The notes below the pieces were generated by a model. The model saw only the letters and a list, made by a program, of their open reading frames with translations, was not told where the DNA came from and made no database searches. Below, piece after piece: positions 1 through 4,612 of a DNA stretch of 6,056 nucleotides. Position numbers and translations under genes: made by a program. Source of the stretch: Trebonia sp. (GTDB taxonomy: Bacteria; Actinomycetota; Actinomycetes; Streptosporangiales; Streptosporangiaceae); assembly GCA_030038035.1 (NCBI GenBank), contig JASHPP010000394.1, positions 1-6,056 of the forward strand. Direction: 5' to 3'. The number at the start of each line of letters is the position of its first letter. Position 1 is the stretch's first letter.

Positions 1-53
1 GTGTGACCTGTCGAGCTGCCAGCCCGCAAACATCTCCGCCCGTCCCGCCTCAC
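1..53 (-). CDS. possible 5' end of a gene leaving the window
   Basis: Downstream of the propeller gene on the same strand, a strong Shine-Dalgarno AAGGAGG lies at 65-71. The ATG nine bases after it (53-55) is followed at once by TGA. The overlapping GTG at 51-53 instead opens a frame with no stop to the window edge (VRRDGRRCLRAGSSTGH). An ATG at 31-33 also opens a frame (MFAGWQLDRSH). Too little is visible to assign a family or choose between the starts. The ribosome-binding site is the main reason to suspect a gene here. Confidence 0.25.
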   Translation of the reverse strand, partial: MRRDGRRCLRAGSSTGH

Positions 54-64
54 ATGAGATCCAT

Positions 65-71
65 CCTCCTT
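65..71 (-). promoter_or_regulatory. strong Shine-Dalgarno AAGGAGG
   Basis: The minus strand reads AAGGAGG, a near-perfect anti-16S match, 13 bases beyond the stop codon of the propeller gene. It is nine bases from an ATG that is immediately followed by TGA and eleven bases from the overlapping GTG. It probably serves the next minus-strand gene. Confidence 0.4.
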
Positions 72-83
72 CACCGGGTGGAG

Positions 84-1457
84 CTAACCGCGCGGGGACG
101 GAACGGCGGAAAACGCCCCGCCCCCGTCATCGGTCACGAGCAGCACCGACTGCGACTGCTGGCCGTTGGCGCCGCTGGTGCTCGCCAGCGCCCATCCCGC
201 CTGCGGCGAAGTGAACTGCAGCGGAGGCTCGGGTCCCTCGTTGTCCACGCCTACCCGCCCGAGCGTGCCGCCCACGGCGGCGAACGACAGGTTCGGCTGC
301 ACAGAACTCCATGTCGCGCCCGAGTCGGTCGTCGTGTAGACGCGGCCGCCTCCCCAGTACCGCCACTGCGCCGGGCCAAGCACGGCGAACGGCTCGTCAC
401 CGGGCACGACGCAGTCCGCGCACACCGCCCCCTCCCCCGTCGCGGCCTGCGGATAGACGGGCTCGCCGCGGAACGGCGCCTGCCGGGCGACCCACGTCCG
501 TCCGCCATCGGCCGTGCTTTCCGTGACCGCGTCGCCCGCGCCCGGCACCGCGAGCAGGACCGCGCGACCGCCCGCGACCTCGGGCAGGGTCACGGAGATC
601 CAGGCGCCCGCTGCGGTGCCCGCTGGCCGCGGCAGCGTGACAGGCTGCCAGCTGCTGCCGCCGTCAGTGGTGCGGTAGAGGCTGGTGGCGCCAAGGCCAA
701 GACCCCACCCGGAGGTGGCGGAAGAGAAGATCACGGAGCTCACCGGCGCTGCCGCGGTCGCGACCGTCCAGCGCACGCCGCCGTCGGTCGTGTAGAGGAC
801 GACCGACCGTGCCTGGCGCCCAGGCGGCGTGTACGGCTGGACGACGACCCATCCGTCGGACTGGTTGATGAAGCTCACGTCCGCGCCCTGCCAGCCACGG
901 GGAAACAGCGACGCGGGCAGCGTGACCGAACTCCACTCCGTCCCGCCATCTGAGGTTCGGGCGACTTGGAGGCTGTTGACCCGGCTGACGACGATCCATC
1001 CCTGCCGAAGGCTCACGAAGTCGATGGCCTCGTAATTGGCCAGCGGGTCACCCGCCCCCGGTACCGCGACCAGTTTCCAGCTGCTGCCGCCATCACCGGT
1101 CAGGAACAGGCCGTCACCGTCGAGCACCCACAGCTGACCGGACCTGATCAGGCCAAACGAACCGACCGGGGGGCCGCCGAGGGCGGTCAGCGCATGCCGT
1201 CCGGCCGCGAGCGCGACGTCGTACGCGGTCAGCTGGGTATGCGCCTGCCCGCGCCCGGCCTTCCCTGCGCCCGCCTGCGGGCCGGCGGACGCCAGCAACC
1301 CGGCCGCCAACGCGAGCAGGGCGATCACTGCCGCCACGGAGGCGATCCGTATCCGGCGGCGGCGCCGCACACGCCTGGTCAGGTCGGCGCCAGACGGCGG
1401 CTCGCCGACCGGAATGGCCGCCGCCAGGTCCAGCACGGCGCGAGCGCTGTCGGTCAT
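84..1457 (-). CDS. membrane-anchored seven-Asp-box (BNR/Ycf48-like) propeller protein, putative sigma-factor partner
   Basis: This 457-residue protein has a short cytoplasmic N-terminus (1-36) ending in an Arg-rich block (RRVRRRRRIR), one hydrophobic segment at about 38-58, an Ala/Gly linker, and a long extracytoplasmic part. Seven Asp-box/BNR motifs of the S/T-x-D-G-G-x-x-W type are visible at about 120, 168, 223, 263, 315, 376 and 442; the last is degenerate (TDDGGGAF). Gly-Trp pairs (QGW, DGW, SGW, AGW) recur near residues 152, 202, 250 and 421, as in Ycf48-like beta propellers, so a seven-bladed propeller is likely. A CADC cysteine pair lies at 346-349. The start codon overlaps the sigma-factor stop as ATGA, implying translational coupling. 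By analogy with membrane proteins encoded after SigE-type sigma genes in actinobacteria, it may act as an anti-sigma factor or sensor. No zinc-binding anti-sigma motif (HxxxCxxC) is present, so this role is inferred from position and topology. The ligand is unknown. Confidence 0.85.
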   Translation of the reverse strand: MTDSARAVLDLAAAIPVGEPPSGADLTRRVRRRRRIRIASVAAVIALLALAAGLLASAGPQAGAGKAGRGQAHTQLTAYDVALAAGRHALTALGGPPVGSFGLIRSGQLWVLDGDGLFLTGDGGSSWKLVAVPGAGDPLANYEAIDFVSLRQGWIVVSRVNSLQVARTSDGGTEWSSVTLPASLFPRGWQGADVSFINQSDGWVVVQPYTPPGRQARSVVLYTTDGGVRWTVATAAAPVSSVIFSSATSGWGLGLGATSLYRTTDGGSSWQPVTLPRPAGTAAGAWISVTLPEVAGGRAVLLAVPGAGDAVTESTADGGRTWVARQAPFRGEPVYPQAATGEGAVCADCVVPGDEPFAVLGPAQWRYWGGGRVYTTTDSGATWSSVQPNLSFAAVGGTLGRVGVDNEGPEPPLQFTSPQAGWALASTSGANGQQSQSVLLVTDDGGGAFSAVPSPRG

Positions 1458-1990
1458 GGCCTGTCCGTCCCGTCACTGTCCGACCCGTTGAGCTTGCCCC
1501 TCAGGCTGTCCCGCGCGGCATGCAAGGTGGCGGCGACGGTGCCCGGCGCCACGCCCATGATCTTGGCCACCTGGTCCTGCGGCATGTCCGCCACGTAATG
1601 CAGCACGATCGCGGTGCGCTGGCGCGGCGGCAGCGACCGGACGGCCTCCCAGAGGTACAGCCGATCTTCGGGAATCGGAGGCGGCGGCGGCTCGCGCCGC
1701 GCGATCAACTGCTCGATACGCGCCCGTTGCTGGCGGCGTCGCAGGACGTTAAGCGCCACCGTGTACGCCCAGCCGGCGGGCGACGCCATCGCCGCGACGC
1801 GGCCCCAGTTCGCGAGCGCCCGGGTGAAGGCCTCGGCCGCCGCGTCGGCGGCGATCTCGGCATCCCCGCTGACCAGGGTGAGCACGCGCACCATGTTGGG
1901 ATACTCGCCGCGGTACCACGCCTCGAACGGCGTCAGGCCGCCAGCGGACCCTACCCGCGACCGCTCGTCACCAGTGCCCGCATCATCCAT
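1454..1990 (-). CDS. ECF-type RNA polymerase sigma factor (SigE-like)
   Basis: This 178-residue protein would direct RNA polymerase to a small stress or envelope regulon. Sigma region 2 covers about residues 22-88 (FEAWYRGEYP, then an acidic/Ala helix AADAAAEAFTRALANW, then GWAYTVALNVLRRR). After a proline-rich linker (PPPPPIPED), region 4 covers about 112-166, with LPPRQRTAIVLHYVADMPQDQ and the recognition helix around GVAPGTVAATLHAARDSL. There is no C-terminal SnoaL extension. ATG at 1990 was chosen because region 2 begins a normal distance after it. An upstream GTG at 2038 would add 16 residues, but these cover a direct repeat that looks regulatory, and neither start has a strong ribosome-binding site (only GGA six bases before the ATG). 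The stop overlaps the next start by four bases (ATGA), placing it in an operon with the propeller protein. Confidence 0.9.
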   Translation of the reverse strand: MDDAGTGDERSRVGSAGGLTPFEAWYRGEYPNMVRVLTLVSGDAEIAADAAAEAFTRALANWGRVAAMASPAGWAYTVALNVLRRRQQRARIEQLIARREPPPPPIPEDRLYLWEAVRSLPPRQRTAIVLHYVADMPQDQVAKIMGVAPGTVAATLHAARDSLRGKLNGSDSDGTDRP

Positions 1991-2006
1991 CGCTGATCCA
2001 ACCGGC

Positions 2007-2048
2007 GCCAACACCTGCGCGCAGCTCGCCGCCAACACCTCTGCGCAG
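2007..2048. repeat. 24-bp-spaced direct repeat upstream of the sigma gene
   Basis: Two 18-base copies (2007-2024 and 2031-2048) share 16 of 18 bases. On the gene's strand they read CTGCGCGCAGGTGTTGGC and CTGCGCAGAGGTGTTGGC. Each begins with a perfect palindrome (CTGCGCGCAG or CTGCGCAG), and the copies are offset by 24 bases. They end 16 bases before the preferred ATG, so they fall in the leader or promoter region. They could be an operator or a translational control element. If the GTG at 2038 is the true start, they are partly coding. Confidence 0.5.
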
Positions 2049-2088
2049 ATAAGTCAGGACCCGGCCGGTTTCTTTATCGGGGAATGGC

Positions 2089-2481
2089 TCAGGACCAGAA
2101 AACGTCCGCGGCGTACGGATCGCCCGACCGGTGCCAGGCCTCGGCGAGCTTGCCGTCCTTGACCCGGAGGATCACGGCGTCGAACGTATCGAGGTGCCGG
2201 CCATTCCGTTCGGCCCGCGAGCGGAACAGAGCCACCGCGTGGCGGTCATTGGCGAGCACGTCCTGCAACTCGATGTCGACGGTTCCGTCGGAGAGCTGGA
2301 ACGCCCGGCCCAGGTAGCCCAGGACCTGCTCTATGCCGGTGTACTCGCCGCCTAGCGGGTTCTTGCCAGGGACGTGCCACACGATGCCTTGCGCGAAGAA
2401 CTGGCTCTGCAGCGTGTCGAGGTCGCCTTTGCGGAACGCCTCGAATCCCCCGCGTACGAGATCCTCATTCGCATGCGCCAT
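2089..2481 (-). CDS. SnoaL-like / NTF2-fold (ketosteroid-isomerase-like) protein
   Basis: This small soluble protein of 130 residues has the usual SnoaL_2-type order. An N-terminal helix pair (VRGGFEAFRKGDLDTLQSQF) leads into the pocket strand with GIVWHVPG, then GEYTGIEQVLGYLGRAF, a strand with HAVALFRSRAERNGR, and a C-terminal sheet with VILRVKDGKLAEAWHRSGD. Family members range from polyketide cyclases and isomerases to ligand-binding or uncharacterised proteins, so the substrate cannot be given. ATG at 2481 is preferred over an upstream TTG (2538) because GGGAG lies seven bases before it and the fold starts immediately after. The gene ends 98 bases before the preferred sigma-factor start on the same strand, so a shared transcript is possible. 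Confidence 0.85.
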   Translation of the reverse strand: MAHANEDLVRGGFEAFRKGDLDTLQSQFFAQGIVWHVPGKNPLGGEYTGIEQVLGYLGRAFQLSDGTVDIELQDVLANDRHAVALFRSRAERNGRHLDTFDAVILRVKDGKLAEAWHRSGDPYAADVFWS

Positions 2482-2488
2482 CGCCGCT

Positions 2489-2493
2489 CTCCC
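2489..2493 (-). promoter_or_regulatory. ribosome-binding site GGGAG for the SnoaL-like gene
   Basis: GGGAG (within GGGAGAG) is seven bases upstream of ATG 2481. It fixes this start rather than the upstream TTG, which would add 19 unconserved-looking residues. Confidence 0.6.
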
Positions 2494-2509
2494 GTCCGTA
2501 GCCCATACC

Positions 2510-2538
2510 ATCGTGACCTCGGCTGGCCGACTCGTCAA
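2510..2538 (-). promoter_or_regulatory. possible sigma70-type promoter for the SnoaL-like gene
   Basis: On the minus strand TTGACG (2533-2538) is followed after 17 bases by CACGAT (2510-2515), a good -35 with a weak -10. A dyad TCGGC-TG-GCCGA (2519-2530, plus-strand reading) sits in the spacer and could be an operator. The pair lies in the 62-base gap between the nucleotidyltransferase stop and the SnoaL start, so the SnoaL-like gene and perhaps the sigma genes may be transcribed separately from the nucleotidyltransferase. Confidence 0.3.
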
Positions 2539-2543
2539 TCGGA

Positions 2544-3404
2544 TCAGGGGCCGAAGCCGGCGCCCAGGCTGCGGTGCAGGTAGGCCACGGTCGCCTGTTC
2601 CAGGTCCGCGGGCCAGTTCGCGCCCGTTGCGCCGGCCAGGGCCCGGCCGCGCCTGATGAACTCGGCGGCGACCCGACGGTCGAACTCGATCACCGCGTCG
2701 CGCCGCGCCGCGAGCGGCGGCAGCGACTCAAGGAACGTGCGCTGTTCCGCGGTCAGGTAGCGGTTCAGCCGCTTGTTCCCATCGGACTTGCGCACGCCGT
2801 TCTCGGCCAGCATGAGCGGCACCAGGCCCAGGTCACGCCGCATGACCGCGCCGTTGGACGCGAGCAGGATCTCGCCGCGGCCCAGCACGACGGCCAGGTT
2901 GCCGAGCAGGTAGAAGTAGACATCGACGCTGCCTGCCGGGAAATAAGGCGGGCCGTGCACGTCAGCGGGCGCGACGGGCTCGGCAGGCAGAATCCCGGCG
3001 CGATCGAGCAACGGCCGCATCGGGCCGGTCTTGTGCGGATCGAGGCGCGCCAGCGGATGGAAGACGATGTCGAAATGCACCCATTCAGGGGTGATGACAT
3101 ATCCCCCGATCAGGCCGGGAATCGGCGACGCGAGCACGACCGGGCTGATCCGCCTGGCCAGGTCTGTCCAGTGCTGCCTGAACCAGTCGGCGCTGTCGTC
3201 GCTGATGGCGCAGTGCAGGTCTATGTCGCTGAACTCATCGGCCGTGCCCGCCGCGAAACTGCCCGCCAGCCAGGCCGCCAGGATTCTCTCGTCGGCCGAT
3301 ACGGCTTCGGTTGCCCGCTCGATAAGCCTGGACTGCTCACCGGTGGGAGCGAGCCGGCTGGCCGCCTCAGCCTTGGCGATGTCCGGATCCGGCATGGTGT
3401 TCAT
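2544..3404 (-). CDS. nucleotidyltransferase-domain protein (aminoglycoside/minimal NTase type)
   Basis: This 286-residue protein carries the signature of the polymerase-beta-like nucleotidyltransferases: GSFAAGTADEFSDIDLH at 48-64, which gives the GS helix and the metal-binding pair Asp60 and Asp62. A likely third carboxylate is Asp112 in WVHFDIVF. The C-terminal part is helical (LDRAGILP, DVYFYLLGNLAVVLGRGE, then an Arg-rich helix FDRRVAAEFIRRGRALAG), as in antibiotic nucleotidyltransferases that add a nucleotide to aminoglycosides or lincosamides. The substrate cannot be read from sequence, and a non-resistance role is equally possible. ATG at 3404 was chosen, with a second in-frame ATG at 3395. 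The 73 residues encoded upstream in the same frame are a low-complexity Arg/Ser/Pro stretch and were left out. No clear ribosome-binding site is seen. Confidence 0.8.
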   Translation of the reverse strand: MNTMPDPDIAKAEAASRLAPTGEQSRLIERATEAVSADERILAAWLAGSFAAGTADEFSDIDLHCAISDDSADWFRQHWTDLARRISPVVLASPIPGLIGGYVITPEWVHFDIVFHPLARLDPHKTGPMRPLLDRAGILPAEPVAPADVHGPPYFPAGSVDVYFYLLGNLAVVLGRGEILLASNGAVMRRDLGLVPLMLAENGVRKSDGNKRLNRYLTAEQRTFLESLPPLAARRDAVIEFDRRVAAEFIRRGRALAGATGANWPADLEQATVAYLHRSLGAGFGP

Positions 3405-3408
3405 GCTA

Positions 3409-3423
3409 CTGGCGGACCGCCAG
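3409..3423. promoter_or_regulatory. 15-bp dyad just upstream of the nucleotidyltransferase start
   Basis: CTGGCGG-A-CCGCCAG is a perfect inverted repeat with seven-base arms around one central base. It lies five bases before the ATG at 3404, where a repressor or a hairpin would control initiation. GC-rich DNA yields such dyads by chance, so this is only a candidate operator. Confidence 0.3.
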
Positions 3424-3527
3424 CGCGAGGCAGGATGGCCTGGGCTGGGGCAGACGGCGGGGTTCGTTCTGGAGGACGAGGGAGAGAACGGCCTGCGGGC
3501 CCGCGGGCGGCTGCGGCGGGAAGCCGG

Positions 3528-3553
3528 GCAGGACCGGCGCCGGTCACTTGCCT
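3528..3553 (-). terminator. possible hairpin at the end of the recombinase-like gene
   Basis: A perfect 14-base palindrome GACCGGCGCCGGTC (3532-3545) overlaps the TGA stop. It is flanked by GGCA and TGCC arms that extend it into a longer, bulged dyad. There is no U-tract and almost no loop, so it is a weak terminator candidate. The 139-base gap 3405-3543 otherwise shows only GC-rich short palindromes (for example GCGGGCCCGC at 3495-3504) and no gene. Confidence 0.25.
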
Positions 3554-4392
3554 GCCTCGCGGAACGCGCCGGGGCGGAGCGGGGTGCCAAGCACCTGGCG
3601 GACGAGGTTGCGGTGGGCGGCATGGAGGGTGCGGACGGCCGCCGGCGTGATGCCGGGCTTGACGGGCGCGCGGCCGCCTCGCGGGCGCCCGGGCTGGACC
3701 GGAATCCACAGGTGACCGGGATCGCTGCCCTCGAGCTCGGCGATGATGGCCGCGCGGGCGGCGAGCCACCGGCCGAGGATCGCCACCGTCACGTCGCTCA
3801 GCGGGCACGAGCCCCCGGGGAGCTCGACTCGTGCGTCGCCGTCGCCGTCCAGGTGCAGGGCCCGGATTTTGAGGCGGGCGAGCTCGGGGACGTTCGTGTC
3901 GGTGTCGGCGACCAGCGCGGCGACGGCCGCGGTGCGCAGCACCGCCGCCTGCTCGCCGTAGAACGGCCTGCTGACCGCCAGCTCGCGGAGCAGGCGCTTG
4001 GTATCCCTGGGGGTCAGCCGGTAGCCGACCGCGGGCGGCCGGGTGTCAAGCCGGTCCGGCAGGCCGAGGAACTCGGCGAAGGCGTTGTAGGAGTGGATGC
4101 GCGCGCGCATCGAATTGGGGTAGGCGGCGGCATCGCGGCCGCGCAGCGGGGTCCTGGTGCGGGTCTTCCCCGCGGTCGCGTCGGACAGCCACGCGGCGGC
4201 CCGCGCGGGGTCCAGCAGCTCCCCCGCCGTGAGGTCGGTGGTGTCGGCCGCTTGGCTGGCGTGGCGCAGGTACTCGCCGAGGAAATGCCTGCGAAGACGC
4301 CGCGTGCTGACAGCGAATCCGTGTTCGGCCAGGTGGCCGATGAACTTGTCGATGGCTTCGTGTGCCGGCGTGCTGGTGGCGAGAACTGGCAT
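3544..4392 (-). CDS. tyrosine-recombinase-like protein lacking visible catalytic residues
   Basis: This 282-residue protein has an N-terminal helical region resembling the SAM-like core-binding domain of phage integrases (about 8-112: HEAIDKFIGHLAEHGF, then the helix RARIHSYNAFAEFLGLP). A second domain (about 127-280) starts LTPRDTKRLLREL and contains a helix-turn equivalent to the 'TGLRxSEL' segment of tyrosine recombinases. Here it reads VADTDTNVPELARLKIRALHLDGDG, so the position of catalytic Arg I appears to be Asn. SDVTVAILGRWLAAR matches the usual post-sheet helix. No HxxR motif is visible, and no Tyr occurs after Tyr145, so the nucleophile is absent. The protein ends at GAFREAGK, about where the second Arg region would lie. 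The other frames downstream show no lost C-terminus. It may be a decayed integrase or a non-catalytic DNA-binding derivative. ATG at 4392 was chosen because the upstream extension is low-complexity and a promoter abuts this ATG. Confidence 0.7.
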   Translation of the reverse strand: MPVLATSTPAHEAIDKFIGHLAEHGFAVSTRRLRRHFLGEYLRHASQAADTTDLTAGELLDPARAAAWLSDATAGKTRTRTPLRGRDAAAYPNSMRARIHSYNAFAEFLGLPDRLDTRPPAVGYRLTPRDTKRLLRELAVSRPFYGEQAAVLRTAAVAALVADTDTNVPELARLKIRALHLDGDGDARVELPGGSCPLSDVTVAILGRWLAARAAIIAELEGSDPGHLWIPVQPGRPRGGRAPVKPGITPAAVRTLHAAHRNLVRQVLGTPLRPGAFREAGK

Positions 4393-4427
4393 GTAGATAG
4401 AATATTTGTTCGGATAGGAGATGGCAA
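4393..4427 (-). promoter_or_regulatory. leaderless-type promoter TTGCCA-17-TATTCT for the recombinase-like gene
   Basis: On the minus strand TTGCCA (4422-4427) and TATTCT (4399-4404) are separated by exactly 17 bases, and TATTCT occupies -12 to -7 relative to the ATG at 4392. Transcription would therefore start at or next to the start codon, giving a leaderless mRNA of the kind common in actinobacteria. No Shine-Dalgarno precedes the ATG, which agrees. The region is strikingly AT-rich for this window. An imperfect GAAC-N4-ATTC dyad (4400-4411) overlaps the -10. Confidence 0.65.
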
Positions 4428-4490
4428 GCGCCCTCCCCCGGCGTGTTTCTCGCGTGTCTTCTGGAGCGCGGCAGCGGGGGCGCCGGCGCT

Positions 4491-4532
4491 TCTTGCTGTT
4501 ATCAGCTCTGGCCCGCCTCTTGCTGTTATCAG
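4491..4532. repeat. 15-bp perfect direct repeat TCTTGCTGTTATCAG
   Basis: Copies lie at 4491-4505 and 4518-4532, offset by 27 bases. Both are followed by GCCCGC, in the first copy only after a five-base insertion (CTCTG), so the duplicated unit is really about 21 bases. It lies in the 220-base region between the divergent recombinase-like and RodZ-like genes. It could bind a regulator or be a recombinase arm-type site. Confidence 0.55.
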
Positions 4533-4563
4533 GCCCGCGAACGCCGTCGGCCCCGGATACGCC

Positions 4564-4589
4564 CTGGACAGGGCCTGGACAGGGCCTGG
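4564..4589. repeat. 11-bp tandem repeat CTGGACAGGGC, 2.4 copies
   Basis: Two perfect 11-base units (4564-4574, 4575-4585) plus CTGG lie 23 bases upstream of the RodZ-like start. The period is close to one helical turn, which suits cooperative protein binding on one DNA face, but slippage in GC-rich DNA is an alternative. A looser pair of GCGTGT motifs, also 11 bases apart, lies at 4441 and 4452. No convincing sigma70-type promoter for the plus-strand gene was found in this region. Confidence 0.5.
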
Positions 4590-4612
4590 TAGAGCGAGCA
4601 ATCCTGGCAGAT

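Noticed and set aside
3..953. 316-residue plus-strand open frame over the propeller gene
   Set aside because: Arg/Pro-rich composition with no recognisable domain; it is antisense to a protein with seven clear Asp-box repeats and is explained by GC-rich third positions.
3405..3543. lost C-terminal half of the recombinase by frameshift
   Set aside because: All three minus-strand frames downstream of the stop were read; none contains an HxxR/Tyr-like segment, only Pro/Arg-rich sequence.
3405..3623. N-terminal extension of the nucleotidyltransferase
   Set aside because: The 73 extra residues are Arg/Ser/Pro low-complexity and would overlap the end of the recombinase-like gene by about 80 bases.
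2574..3650. 358-residue plus-strand open frame
   Set aside because: Antisense shadow of the nucleotidyltransferase, which carries intact catalytic motifs.
4421..4612. ATG at 4421 as start of the RodZ-like protein, with AGGAG just before it
   Set aside because: AGGAG directly abuts the ATG, leaving no spacer, and the added 64 residues are low-complexity. The HTH domain begins at the GTG at 4613.
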